From Porphyra umbilicalis (taxonomy: Eukaryota; Rhodophyta; Bangiophyceae; Bangiales; Bangiaceae): DNA of 64,000 nt. Both the position numbers and the translations under genes were made by a program. This document shows positions 21,118 to 33,537 of this stretch, in pieces (the first letter of the stretch is position 1; every line of letters begins with the position of its first letter). The stretch lies in contig KV918900.1 of NCBI GenBank assembly GCA_002049455.2, positions 124,001 through 188,000 on the forward strand. Reading direction: 5' to 3'. The notes beneath the pieces are model-generated. The model saw only the letters and a program-made list of their open reading frames with translations. It had not been told where the DNA came from and did no database searches.

Positions 21118-23393
21118 TGCCGGCTGCCGCCGCCGTCATCGTCGCGGCCGCCACCCGTCGCTCCACGGCTGCACGGTGCCGCCGGTTGTCGCCGGAAGCG
21201 CCAGCGCCGCCGCTGTCGCCACCGCGACGCGGCAGCGGCGGGCACGCAGCCCGCCACCGCCGCCGCCGCCGCCTCAGCTGGCAGCCCGTCACGGGCCGGC
21301 GGGCGGGCTTGCGGCGACACCCGCGGCGGCCGCCAACGGCCGTGGCGGCGTCGCGAAGGCCGCCCGTCGGTATTACCGTCGGGCCCGTCGCGGCAGCCAC
21401 GGGGGGACCACCGACGTAGGCCGCCCGCTGCCACGCCGGCCAACCGGCGTGGCGTTCGCTTACTCCGCCCCCCCCCCCGCCCCCCCTCGCCACTTTCCGC
21501 GCGCTTCGAACCGCTCTCATATACAAGCGGTTGGCCGCGTCCTCCGCCGTGCGGGTGCCCGCCGTCGTGCGCGCATTGCGGTGGCGGCGCGCCTCTGCGC
21601 TCCTGAGACTGTTTGTCGCGCTTCCCACCTTTTTTGATTCTCTCCAGCTCAAACGTGGACTAACGTCGCTGTGTCAAATATGGATCACTTTTGTCCTTTT
21701 CTGGGCTCAGAGAAGGCAACGTCCATCAGAGCACGGGTTGCGCGAGTGCACTGGAAAGCCTGTGAGTTTCTCTACAAACGCCACGCGAGAAGTAATACGT
21801 TTTGTGCATGTCTTCTTACTCTTTGCTGCTCTTCTATAGCGCTCTCCAGTGTGACGTAGAATTACCATCCAGCGGCATCTCTAGATCACCGATCGTCGGA
21901 TCGTTTCACACCACGCGACGGCAATCGATCGAAAAAGGACACACGAAGACACAATGAAAGAGTAATTGTAGGATCATTGCTGCCCAACGGGGAACAATAC
22001 TGTGTCTCGGCCATCTGAGGCCAGCGACGTAGCCGCGCCTGGTCACGCTCTGGACTTTGCGGCCACCGAGTGACAATATGTTGGTGATTAAAATAAATTT
22101 GCCTTCGATCGATCGTGTGTGTGTAACAATACAAGCGACTTGGCGGCGGTTCTGCCCGATCGATAGGGCTATGCGACATAAACACGTGTTTATCTTCGAT
22201 CATGGTGCTTTTCTCTACACCGTTCGAAAGCCCTTCAGCTCAGGCTTCTGCTCGTATGTTTATAGCCCTCCCGCGTGCTTCTGTACTGAGCGCTCGTCAG
22301 AGGAAGAAAAAACAGTGGGCAAATAGGCTGGAATCGACGATTCCGGTGATCCACATTTGACCTGAGTGATCCAGAATAGGCACAGGGACGATACCCCCAC
22401 TGGGGCGAGTGCGTCGCCGCCGCCCACAGTGCACTTCGCCGGCAGTGGTGGCAAGGGTGGAGGGCGGCTCTGGGGGACATACACGAGCGGGTCGGCACCT
22501 TGCTTCCTCGACGCCGCGCAGAAGCGATTGATCACATTGGCTAGTCCCTATAGCGTATGTTTCTACCATCAGCCAAACGACACCAAACGACATGAAAGGC
22601 GCTCGCACGGCACCTTCCTGGGTAGTCTCAAGTCTATCCCATTCTGTTAGACGGGGGCGGTCGATGCCCGCACGCACTGCACCCGAGTAGATCCAGGCAC
22701 AGGCATGCGTGCAACAGGGCGAGAGGGGGGGGCTCGTGTTGATGGGCCGGTCGACGGGACGGAGGCCACCCCCCCCCCCCCCCCCGGCCGTCATGGTGCC
22801 AGGGGGGGTACCTGGGTCGGCACCAGCAAACAGGTAAATATGAACCGGTCTGAGCGTCCAAACAGTCGGTGGGTGGCGTGGGAAAGCGGAACTCGGACAG
22901 GCAGGGTGTGGGAGGGCACACCGCATCCGACACAAGACATACCGAGCACGCCATGTAGTATCTGGGGCTTTCGATCACACTCTCGCTGTGTGAACTCGAT
23001 CTCTGTCTTCCGGTTGGCTGGGAACTCAGGGCTGACAGAGAGTGTGCACGCAGATCAAATCCAAGCAACTTGCTCATAGAGTCAGGACAAGTTTCATGCC
23101 GCTAGCGTTACTTATACATGCTGCCACGAACAGCTTGAGGACTCTTTCCCCGTCAGCCCTATTTTGTGGAAATAAAGGAGATGTGAATCATCAGAGTGAA
23201 GACCTTTCATGGACTGCGTGAACAGGTCTACGGCAACGACAATTACCACCCAACGGGGCCTGGAAGAAGTCGCGGCGGTGGCTTTTCCGCAGCCGGCGCG
23301 CAAAGGACCTCGTCATTTTCCCATACTGCGTTGTCGTGGTCACAGCGCCCCACACTCTTCTTCGTGGTGACCCTGCATCCAGTACACGCAGAG
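21118..23393. other. possible upstream exon, then AT-richer intergenic region
   Basis: 21118-21640 is GC-rich and may hold N-terminal coding sequence of the minus-strand membrane protein, but no frame stands out. From 21650 composition becomes balanced, with several cgatcgat-type strings (21890-22170). A C-run lies at 22771-22785. I see no gene. Confidence 0.35.
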
Positions 23394-23864
23394 ATGGTGC
23401 TACCTGAGGGTGCCATGGCCGCGCCCATTGCTGCTGCCCAACAGCTCAATGTTGGCGGCATGGGTAATAGCGACGACGAGGGGGATGAGGTGGAGGACTT
23501 TGGGCCGGGTGCCGTCGACCCTGGGCAATTGCACGTGGAGGGCGCTCCAGCGGTTGGGCAACTTGCCTTTGAGGTGCACTGTGCGGAGCGAGCGGCTCGA
23601 CGCGCGTCGACAAACAACGCCGCGTCCTATGCCATGACGGAGAAGTCCTGGTCAGCGAATGACCGTGCCACAGCTCGCTTCTTGAGCTTCCTCGCGGTTG
23701 CTTATGGGCAAGCAGAAGGGCCTGGCGCCGAGCCGCTAGAGCAGCAGGCAATGCGCCTCGCTGCAACCCTGGACGCCACCCTGCCCCACCGGTTGCGCCG
23801 CTTCTTTGCGATGCTGCGGGCAAGCAGGAGAAATACAGGCAATGACAATTTGAATTCCAATTAG
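23394..23864 (+). CDS. unidentified small protein
   Basis: The ATG at 23394 opens 156 residues. The first third is Ala-rich, then acidic (NSDDEGDEVEDFGPG). The C-terminal part is protein-like: NAASYAMTEKSWSANDRATA, then FLSFLAVAYGQAEG and LRRFFAMLRASRRN. The pattern of a Ser/Trp-containing helix followed by RFLxFLA resembles the N-terminal core-binding domain of tyrosine recombinases, but no catalytic domain follows, so it may be a fragment of a recombinase-bearing element or an unrelated small gene. Confidence 0.4.
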   Translation: MVLPEGAMAAPIAAAQQLNVGGMGNSDDEGDEVEDFGPGAVDPGQLHVEGAPAVGQLAFEVHCAERAARRASTNNAASYAMTEKSWSANDRATARFLSFLAVAYGQAEGPGAEPLEQQAMRLAATLDATLPHRLRRFFAMLRASRRNTGNDNLNSN

Positions 23865-23925
23865 CTCGAGTCCGACGGTACCAGTGTTAAAGTTGTCAAG
23901 CATTGCGGTGGACTTGGTCACTGGG

Positions 23926-23985
23926 GCGCAACGTGGAGTTCACAGCCGCAACGTGGAGTTCACCGGGCGCCACGTGGAGTTCACA
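23926..23985. repeat. three direct copies of a ~20-bp unit
   Basis: The string acgtggagttcac begins at 23931, 23951 and 23972, with similar bases before each copy. It lies in non-coding sequence. Confidence 0.85.
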
Positions 23986-24169
23986 AGTGCCCGCCGGTCT
24001 TCACAATGCAAAATTTTGCATGGGGTGGTCCCTGAGGAGCTCTGAGAGCGCTCGCTGCTCGTGGCTGGCACTGCGCGTCGAGGACGTGGCCCAGAAGCCA
24101 AGCGGGAATGCCTTGACCATTGCATTTACTGTATGGCTGGTGCAATACCATGTCCTGGCGTGAGGTGTC

Positions 24170-26330
24170 GGTGGTCATAACGACATGCATGGCCGACCCC
24201 CCCCTGTGGGGTGCCGTGCGGCACCCCCTCTACAGAGCGGCCCACGCCCCCCCCCTACACACTGCTGTAATCCACGCCTTCCGACCGCCGTATCTGCCGT
24301 GATGCCCGTATCTGCGACCGTTTCACCCACCGCCTGGCCCGCCCGCCCCCCCACCCCGCCCGCCCCCTCCCCCCACCCGCCCCCCCCCCCCCCCGCCCCC
24401 CCCCCCCCCGGCCCCCCCCCCGCCCGCCCCCCCCATGTGCTCCCTCTGCTCCCCCACTCCCGCTTTCCCGCTCTTCTCTCTCCTGCTGGCGCTTTCCGAC
24501 CAGCGGGGGCCGGCGGTGCGGGCGGCCACCACCCCTCTCCCCGCTGCGCCGCGCCGCGCCACCCGCGCCGCTGCGACTGCCGCCCCCGCTTTCCCTCCCC
24601 CCTGCGCCAGCTAGGCAGGTACGACGGGTGGACGGCTGGGCGGGCAGGCGGCGGGGCGGGCAGGCTACAGGACTGGCAGGTGACAGGGCGGTGTGCGGCG
24701 GAGCGGCCTGCCGCACCTCATCTTCCCGCCGCTCCCCGCGTTCCCTCCAGCCTCCCCTCGCTGCGGGGTTGGGCGCCCCTCGCCGGTGGCAGGCGGTCTC
24801 TGGCGGGTCGGGCTGGCGGTGGCGGTGCTTGGCGGTGAGGCGCAGGCGCCGGCGTCGGGTGCCAGCAAGCAGGGGGGGGTGCGACAGCGGGGGCGCTCCC
24901 GGTCTCGGCTGTTGGCGTGGGGGCTCCGGCGAGCTGGCCAGCGGCGGCGGTTACGCGTGGGCGGTCGGCGGGAGTACCGGTTGTCGGTGACGGCTGGTGG
25001 TGGCGGGTTTTGGCCCGGGTGGTCAGAGGCCATCGATTGTGGATGGGACGGCTGGTGGTGGTGGCTGGTGGTGGGGGCGGCCGGCGGCGGTAGCGGCCGG
25101 CGGCGGGGTCGGTCGGCGAGCAGCGGCTCTATGAAGGCCAAGCTTTTGATCAGAAGCATGACTGTTGTTGTGTCTTCTGCGAAGCATAGGCGGGCAGGGG
25201 TAGCTGGTGTGGAGAGTAGGTAGGGGTGAGAGGGGGTCACGCAGGGGGGGGTATGCGTCATCTTTTTTCGGCTGTTGCTGGCTGCTGCGGTGCTTGTGAA
25301 GCCATTCACATAGCAGTGTGTGTCCACTGTGTCCCCACAGACCACTGTACACAACTAAGTGGGCCGTTAGTGGCCTCCTGTTACCAGTGGGTGCCAGAGT
25401 ACATCGGTGATACAACCGCCCACAACGAGTGATGGCCCACGGATAAGTGTGCGTGAGGCTCTCATGGGACTGTCAGGGAGGGCCCAGAGTGCTTTGGCGG
25501 TATAACACCTCCGCAGGGGGCTCGTACGCTCGCTATTGGGGTGGCTGGGAAGGCTGAAAGCACGTTACGCGCAGTGGGCATCCTATGACAGTACTGGCGA
25601 GGCTTTTCAGTCTCTATCAGGAGTACACCATGTAGCAAAGCTAATGCACACAGAAAGCTGGCCAGCAGACGGGCCGGGCGTCGTGGGGGGGTAGCGGAGT
25701 ATCTCGCCGCTGTGAACTTGGACGGGCGAAAAGAGAAGGAAGGAAGCGTTTGTGCGCTTAGCGACTCACTATTTCCTTTCCAGGACCCTTCAGAGCATCA
25801 GAAACGAGTCTCTCAGAAAAAGTGATGTTTTGGCCGAGTTCGGCCCGGACGTGCCGTATGCTCCTCCTTCTTGGACCATATGGCAGCGGGGAACGCGGCG
25901 GTGACCAGACCATACCGATCCCCACCGAAGTTGAAAAAAATGGGGACATGGTACTGTAGGAGACATGAAACATTGTTTTCTTTGCAAAAAAAGATGCAGA
26001 ACTGTTGTAGGCCGCAAGAGAAGCGCAGGGTCACAACCCACTGGATGGAACAGTGTCAGAGAAAACAAGTGATCCACTGGATTGGGCAGTGTCAGTATCA
26101 ATCTGCCGAATACACTGGATCTGAGATGCTGTCAGCGGGGGTCCATTCACACTGCTTGGTGGAGTCATCTCCAGCCTGATCTGCCGCCAGGCCCCCCTCA
26201 TTTGGTTGGCATGACGGTCACGACTGCCGTCGTCAGTTCCTTTCTTTCCGTTGCGTTGTTTCGGAAGTGCTGATAAAAGGTTCCACCTCCCTCCTGCCCC
26301 CGTCTCCCATCTCTTCTCCCCAGCAGTGAT
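24170..26330. other. no recognisable gene; C-rich then balanced sequence
   Basis: 24330-24440 is almost pure C/G with long C-runs. 24600-25220 is G-rich, with open frames on both strands that look like composition effects. 25250-26330 is balanced and contains only short frames. Near 26068-26100 related gatccactggat-type strings recur. No gene can be supported. Confidence 0.35.
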
Positions 26331-26369
26331 GCTTCTTCGCTCACTTCCCCCTACAGTCGCTGTTTCCCC

Positions 26370-26625
26370 CGCCCGCTGCTGCCTCCCCCGCCCGCTGCTG
26401 CCTCCCCCGCCCGCTGCTGCCTCCCTCGCCCGCTGCTGCCTCCCCCGCCCGCTGCTACCTCCTCCGCCCGCTGCTGCCTCCCCCATCCGCTGCTGCCTCC
26501 CCCGTCCTCTGCTGCCTCCCCCGTCCTCTGCTGCCTCCCCCACCGCTGCTGTCTCCCCCCCCGCTGCTGCATCTCCCCCGCTGCTGCACCCTCCCCCGCT
26601 GCTGCCTCCCCCCATCTTTATTACT
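26370..26625. repeat. 19-bp minisatellite
   Basis: A unit of the form gctgctgcctcccccgccc repeats about 13 times, drifting towards the right end. Because three units make 57 bases, the minus strand reads as a 19-residue Gly/Ser/Arg/Gln repeat, which I take as a by-product. Confidence 0.85.
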
Positions 26626-26759
26626 TTCCCCCGACCGTGGCTGGTCCCCCTTACCGCCGCTGGCCCGCCTCACCGCCGATGAGTCCCCTACCGCCGCTGA
26701 TCCCGCCGATCGCCACTGCTTCCCCTCTCCGCCGCGGCTCTCATGCCGACCGCCCACGC

Positions 26760-27070
26760 GTCGGGGTCACCGCCGCCGACAGCCAGCGGGGGCGGTCGCC
26801 AGCGGCGGGGGCGGCGGCCAGGGGCAGCAGCGGTGGTCGACAGCGCGGGCAGTGGCCAAGGGCGGGGGCGGCGGTCAGCGGCGGGGGAGGTGGCTGGCAG
26901 CGCGGGCGGCCGCCAAGTGCGGGGGCGGCGACGAGGGGCTGGGGCGGTGGCCGGCAGCGCGGGCGGCCGCTAAGGGCGGGGGGATCGTCCATAGGCGGGA
27001 TCGGTAGCTGGCCGCGCGGTCGGCTGCCGGCAGCAAGGGTGCCGCCCGGCTGTGGGGCGGTGGCTAGCGG
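26760..27070. repeat. degenerate ~60-bp GC-rich tandem repeat
   Basis: Units built on gcgggggcggcggccagg and ggcagcgcgggcggcc recur about five times at roughly 60-bp spacing. Open frames on both strands follow the period. No gene is supported. Confidence 0.65.
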
Positions 27071-27492
27071 CGGGGGCGGCGCCAGCAGTGGGAGCGACAG
27101 CCAGTGGCGTGGCCAAAAGCTCGGGGGGGGTGGTCAGCGACAGAAGCGAGCGCGCAAAAACTGCGGCTACCAAGGGGGGGGGGGAGACAGCCAGAAAGGG
27201 GGGGGGAGGCGGTCGGCAGGGAGGGGGCCGCGGTCAGCAGCGATGGCGGCAGCCAGCAGCTGAGGAGGGGGATACAGCAACAGCGTTGGACGCGCTGGAG
27301 CAATACCGAGGCAGACGGTCATGCACAGACACGAGTACAAGGGGTACAAGGAGTGTACCGAAGTACCATTCCTCTCACGTGGCATCATCCTCGCTCGAAC
27401 CCCCCCCCCCCCAGAAGCCCCGAAATCTTCTTCCCCACCCCCCCACGTGGCGGCACGACAGGCGTTCCCCCCCCCCCCCACCACCGGACCTA

Positions 27493-29067
27493 GGGTTGAA
27501 GGTGGGGTTCTTGTCCAGATCTGAGGTGGGGTTCAGATGTGGATAAGGGGAGTTGGGGGGACTTCCAAGTACGATACTATAGTTGCCACCGTCTAGTAAG
27601 ATGCAGTGGGGTGGGGTTCAGTTCGTGCTCACTGTCAGCCCCAAAGCTGGGGTGGCGCCAAAAAAGCGCGCGCGCGCCCATATCGACCGCCCCAGCGATC
27701 GCCCCCCCCCCACCCACCCCCGCCGCCGACCGCCGCGCCGCCACGCGCAGCGTCGTCGTCCCCCCCCCCCCCCCCCCACCCCGTCGTCCGCTATCACTCT
27801 CTGCATTTCTTTCCCGCTCCTGCTGTGGTCCATGTGGCAACCCCCGTCATTTTGCGGGCACCCATTGAAGCCCCCCTCACGGTCCGCTGCCACCTGCGCC
27901 GCCCCCGCCACGGCGACCGTCGCGGTGCCGTGCGGCGGCCGCGGGAGCGACGGTCGCCGACGTCGACGCCATTGGTGATCCCCCCCCCTGCTGCCGTCGC
28001 GGGTTGCGACATCTGTCGTGGTCGGTATGTTGTCCCGTCAGTGTTCTATTACGTCTGTCAATGTGGCCGACCCTCTGCCCACGCTGCCTCGCTCACAGAT
28101 GGTTTCGCTCTCCTGCCCCAGTAGACGAGGTGCGTGTTTTTCTGTTGTCTTGGGGATTCTCTGCCTTTTTTTCTGCAAGAATGTGCCGAACGGTGTATGG
28201 TTGTGATCGTCCTGCTCACCTTGGTTGCTGCTATGTTTCGATGTGTTCTTCTTTCTTCTTCTTCACCTGTGGTACCTGGTACATGTGTACTGCGCGGTTT
28301 ATGTGCCTCTTTGCTGTCTGACGCTGTCGATGGAGAGACGGGGCACCCCACGAGGGCCCCGCTCCTTTTGATAGCTCGTTCTTGACGATTGCAGCGCTAG
28401 TGTGGGTGGGTGCCGGAATAGCTACCTGCTTTGACCTTATAGCGTATGTTTTCTTTCCACCGCCACGACCATGCACCTTTTCGACCCGCAGGTGCCTCTC
28501 CCCGCCCACACTCTGCTTCTATTTTTGTTTTCGTGCTCAGGACACACATGCTATATGGCCTCGGCCACGCTCAGGAGCACGGCGCTGGGGCGCAGGTTGC
28601 ATTCTCGGCTACCCCTCCCCCTCCTGGCACATCTGCTACTGTCTTCGATGAATGGCTTTCAACACGAGTAGAGAAAGTCGTTTTTAATGCAGTGGCGCAT
28701 GTTCCTCTCTGTCCTGCCCTTGCGTGCACTCACACTCACGCGCAAGTCTCAAGGAACGTTGGCCTCGCCCACGACTTTCCCCCCGCCGGGACTCATCCCC
28801 CTCCCCCCGTGGCTCATTGACTTGGTCGTGGAGATGCATTCGCCTCGGTCCAGTATTGACTCCGTCTGTCGCGCGTTCCCTTGCCGAGCGCGCCTTCTCT
28901 GGTACGATTCTTACAGTGACTGCGAGGAGCGAGGAACTGAACCCCACCACACCCCATCTTACTATACGGTGGAAGTTCGATCAAGTGCATGTGGCGAAGT
29001 ATCTCCAATTCCCCACATCAGACATGAACCCCACCTCGGATCTGGACCTGAACCCCACCTTCAACCC
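27493..29067. mobile_element. inverted-repeat element (~135-bp arms)
   Basis: 27493-27624 and 28933-29067 are inverted copies of one another, starting gggttgaaggtggggttc at the outer ends, with clear but imperfect identity. They enclose about 1.3 kb containing C-runs and no recognised gene. Either this is one non-autonomous DNA element with long terminal inverted repeats, or two short elements inserted in opposite directions. No flanking target duplication is evident. Confidence 0.6.
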
Positions 29068-29069
29068 GT

Positions 29070-30607
29070 GCCCGCCCACCACCTCATGCGGATTTTTTGC
29101 ATTGTGATCGGCATTCTCAAATACTACCTCGAGCACGCCGATCGCGGGCGAGTCCCTGGCCGCAGGCGCAGCGATGCACGCCACGTGCAGGGACAATTTT
29201 CAAACCTCAGAAACCCCCCCCCGATCCAGCATTCAAACGAGGCCCGTGCCCCCCCCGGACGAAAACTTACCCCCCTTATTTTCTCCTTAGTAATTTTCTA
29301 GCCCCCCTCCACCTTCCTTACTTAAATGTGGACCCTCTCTAATGAGATGTGGACCCTGGCATTTTCGACACTCTGCGATCCCTCGCGCATGGACGCGTGG
29401 CAGCACCGAGCTCTGGTGGCGAGCTTTCTATGGAAATCTCCGCCGCGTCACGGTGCCGCAGGGTTGCAGTCATCTGAAGCAGAATTGCGTCAAGTGCAGT
29501 CACAGAGAGAATTGAAAGTAGTGGATTACGGTTCGTGTTTTCGACTGGCCCCAACGCGAATGACGGAAATGCATGCCATTGCCACGTGTGCAGGCATTGG
29601 TTGGCCCGTGTTTCATACAGACCTTCACAACCACGAATCAGACCGGATAACACGAGGTACTGTGGATTGATTGGTCGACTCGTCGTGCGCGCTCTTCGTG
29701 TCATATCGTGTGACGCTACCTTTCGCTCGTCCCCGAAAGCTTATTGACAATATGATGTTTTGCAGTTTCCATTTGCTTACATCCCTGCCACAGGTCCCAG
29801 GACCTCGGCAACCACTCTATGGGTGGCCGGACCGGACGGCACTTGACGGCGGGTGGCTCACCCGCCCTCTCCAAGACTAACAATTGGGGGCAGCGAGGCC
29901 GGTGGCCTCCTTGCTGACGGCTCCCCGCACCTCGGCAGACGCAGAACATTACCTGCTGAATCTCGAGGCGAGATACACGACCGGCGGTGGAAGGCCGCGC
30001 TGCTCTTGCCCCACGCCCGCACCCGACTGACCATCAGTCGCTGCCCATTCGGCAGGGCGCCCCCCAGATACGGGCTGTTGGACAAAGTGACGCTTGCCGC
30101 CGCGGCGGTTTGCGTCGCTGCTCCGCGACGGCGGCTTCCATTGGGCCCCGCGCCCCCCGCCACCGGTGCCTCTTGAGCACTGGGCCGACGGCGGCGGCGG
30201 CGGCAAAAGGGGGCGGCCGGCGCCCCGCTCCCTGATTCCACGCGGCGCCGTCGACCGTCGGCGTGGGTGGCGGCGGCGGGGGGGAGGGGAAGGGAGTGGG
30301 GGGGGGGTCACCCCGGTGCCTCGCTTCCACCTGGCAGCCGCCGCCCCCTCGGTAACAGCCTCGCCAGCGACTGGTATCGCGCGGCCGCCACGCCGTCGAC
30401 GCCGCAGACCGGGTACGGACGCCCCCCCCGCTGGCCCGGCCGCGCAACGCCGCGGCCGCGGCGGGGGTCGGGCGCGCGAGCGGCCGCCGCGGCGGACGCC
30501 GGGTGGCGTGCGGCCGCCACGCGACCGGCTTGCGTGTGGCGCCCGGCCGCCCATCCCCGCCCTTTGGGCGCCGCCGGGACTGACAGCCGCCCGCGCCGTG
30601 GCGGCGG
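29070..30607. other. no recognisable gene
   Basis: Balanced sequence to about 29880, then steadily richer in GC. A short direct repeat, atgtggaccct, occurs at 29329 and 29348. 29900-30600 has open frames on both strands; none has convincing protein composition. Confidence 0.4.
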
Positions 30608-31853
30608 GTGCACGTCGTTGACACGCGGCGTCGGCCTCTGGCGGCCGGCGCGTTGCACTTCTTTCCCGGCCGCCAGTCTCGCCCCGCCCGTCTCCCGTTT
30701 GTGGCAACAACCACCACCACCCGCCGCCGTTCCGCCCGCCTTGCGCACGGACCACCACCCTCCCCACCCCCCCCCGTGGAGCCGCCGGTCACCGCGCGCC
30801 GCCGCCCCCACCTCCATGTCAGCGCCCGTCCCCCCCTGGACGGCGGGACCGCCTCTGTCGCCCTCGCAGACGCGCCGACGCCGCGTGCCAAGGCCCGCAG
30901 CCGCCGGCGATCGCGGCGATCGCGCGGCGACGCCGCCGCCGACGCCCCCGACGCCCGCATGTCGCCCCACGCGTCGGTCGGTGGCCACGCGCGGCCACCG
31001 CCGGCGGCCGGCGTGAGGTGGCCCGCCCCCCCGTCGGGCGCGCCGCTGCCGGCGCCGCCCTCGGCGGGGCCCGTCACGGCGGTGCTGCCGCCCAAGTGGG
31101 CCCCCGCCCCACCGTCGGCGGCCGTGGCGGCGGCCGCGCCCCTGGCGGCGCCACTCCCCCGCCGGGGGGTCCCCGCCCCCGTCAACCGACCTCGCCTCGA
31201 CACTGCCGGCGCGCGCACGGCCCGACCGCGGACGCTGTCAAGCGCCGAGCCGAGTGACGTGTCGGCCGAGGAGGCGAGCAACTCGACGCGGCGGGAGGCC
31301 ACGCCATCCCCGCACGGCCTCGGCGGCATTGTGCGGCGGCGGCACCCGCCACGGGGTGCCGCGCCGCCGGCGAGCGGCGGCAAGGCAGCCGTCGACGTAA
31401 CGCGGGCGGCGGGCGACGGCGACGGCGTCGGCGGCGGTGGGAGGGTGGCGGCCACCGCCGCTGCCGCCGCCGTCGCCACCGACGGGACGGCACCGCACCT
31501 GCTCGCCGCGGTGGCCGCCGCCGCCGCCGCCGCGTCACGGGGCATGGGCATGGTCACCGCGGGCGCGTCGCTCGGGTGTTTGTCGGCGGCTGGGGGCGCG
31601 CCCCCCCCCCCCGTCCCCCACCGCCGCCGCCGCCGCCCCTGCCCCGTTCCGCCACCGCCGACCGCGCGGCGGCGCTCGAGCGGCGCCTCGCCGACGCCAC
31701 GGCCGACGCGGCCGCGTCGCGCGCGGCGGCCGCCGCCACGGCCGCTGCCGCCGACGCGACGCTGCGGCGGCTCGGCGCCGCCGTCGACGCGTGGGCGGTG
31801 GCGGTGCTCTCCCACTTGGCCGTCGTGTCGGCGGTGGCTGGGGCGCCCCTGCA

Positions 31854-31885
<32 letters not shown>

Positions 31886-32579
31886 TGTTAGCTTTGGCCG
31901 CGGCCGCGGCCGCGGGTGGGACGCCGGCCGCCTTCCCCGGCGCGGGGGGGGGGTCATCCGCCTGGGCAGCGGCGGCTGGACGGCGGGCCCGGCGTTCATC
32001 CCCCCGCGTGTGGGGAGGACCCCATCCCCGCCGCCAGTGTGGCGGCCGCTATGCCACCCGGCGGCGACGCCGAGCCGCCCCTCCACGCCGTCCCCCGTAT
32101 CGGACGCCCGCGCGCCGTTGCCACCCGCGGGGGGTGTGGGGGGCGGCGCCACCGCGCCGTCGCGAGGCGGGTGGGTGTGGGCACCACCGTGGACGGCGGC
32201 GGCGCCCCACGCGCACGCTCCCGGCCCGTCGGTGGCGGGGTGGCCCCACGGCCGCCCCACCGCGGAGGCGGCGGGTGCGTCAAGCGCCCGCAGCGGTGTC
32301 GGCGACGCGTCGCGCGACGACGATGGCGTGCCGTCGGTCGGGGCGGACACGGACGGGGGTGGGGGGGGCGGCGACGAGACGGACTCGCTCGAGAGTGAGC
32401 TCGACGATGGGGAAGACGGGGCCCCGTCGTGTGCGTTGGCGTCCGCGTCGGGCCGCCCGTCGGCGTCGACCGCCTCCGTGTTGGCCGCGGCCGCCGCCGC
32501 GGACGGTGGGGGGGAGGATGACCACCTCTACGCCGTTTTTCGGTCCGCCGTTGCCATCTCGTCGCGGGCACCCGTCGGC

Positions 32580-32610
<31 letters not shown>

Positions 32611-32753
32611 TGGAGGTTGGCGGCTCTGCGCCGGGCACGCAGAGCACCGGCGCGGTACACGGCGGGCGGCGGGGGGTGGGGGGCGTCCGCCGCCCCGTGC
32701 GCATTTTCGGCAACTTGCACAGCCCGGCCACGTCGAGCTCCTCGCTGTGTTGA
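30608..32753 (+). CDS. unidentified coiled-coil protein, low-complexity, frame changes at homopolymers
   Basis: Three forward frames follow one another without gap. The first (from about 30608; first ATG 30958) is Ala/Pro/Arg-rich with a Ser/Thr stretch SSAEPSDVSAEEASN. After the C-run near 31601-31610 a second frame encodes a clear coiled coil, RAAALERRLADATADAAASR, continuing to AVLSHLAVVSAVAG. After the G-run near 31941-31949 a third frame carries GWTAGPAFIPPRVGRTPSPP, an acidic segment DETDSLESELDDGEDG, and ends with VRIFGNLHSPATSSSSLC and a stop at 32751-32753. Both changes fall on homopolymers, so assembly length errors are the likely cause. The start is uncertain and the family is not recognised. 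Confidence 0.45.
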
Positions 32754-33537
32754 GGGCGGGCGGGGCGGCCGCCGTGGCGGGAGCCAGGGGGGTCCCCGCA
32801 CGCTGCCGCCGCGGGTGGGTTTGGCGGCTGATAGGTTGGCTCTCGTCTTGCTCGGCAGACAGAAGGGGGTGCCTTGAAGAGAACGGGGCGCAGGGGGGCG
32901 GGCGGCGTCACGACCAGCGCCCCGCCCGTGTGGGTTGACGCCCTCGTCTGCGTGCGCAAGCAAACGGTTCGACTGTGCTACGTGTCCGCTCCGCCCGACC
33001 CGTCGCATCCATTGCCGTCCGGCGCGTGCCGTGCCGGCCGCCTCAAACGGGCACACACCCCCCACCCACCCGCCATGCAGGGGAGCTTTTTTCCCCGTGC
33101 CCACCCCCGCGCCCCACCCGCGCCCCGTCACGGGGCATGCAGCTGCCGCAGGCGCACGACGTCCATGCCCCGACCGTCCGGGTGCCACCGACATTGCGTC
33201 AGACGCGCGCCCGTGCGGACGATGTGTGCAACGGCGCCGTTGGCCGCGGCCGCGTCTGACAGCGCGCCCGGCCGGCTCGGCGCGCCGATCCACGTGCACG
33301 CGCCGCCTCGCTGGCCGGCGTCAATGGCGGGCCACGCCACGCAGACCCCCGCCGACCAGCTGGTGCAGCCGGGGGACTGCCCGCGGGCTCCCCGCCCCGC
33401 GGACGCTCGGGGGGACACACACCCACCCCACCTCCACCGGCAAACGCGGCCGTTACGGGTCCAGATCTGTCCTTTCCCACGCCCCGCGCACGCGTGGCAC
33501 TGGCTTCGCCCCCCCCCCCCCCCCCCCCCCCCCCCAG
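32754..33537. other. intergenic between convergent genes
   Basis: Space between the stop of the coiled-coil gene and the stop of ARP4. It contains a short T-run at 33088-33092 and a C-run at 33509-33535. Open frames in both directions lack recognisable motifs. Confidence 0.4.

Noticed and set aside
23926-23985. Short evenly spaced repeats considered as a CRISPR-like array
   Set aside because: Only three imperfect copies with spacers of 7-8 bases, in a eukaryotic setting and without cas genes.
30034-31815. 593-codon minus-strand frame opposite the coiled-coil gene
   Set aside because: The plus strand has a regular heptad-like coiled coil and an acidic segment; the antisense frame is Arg/Gly-rich without order. 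Some doubt remains.
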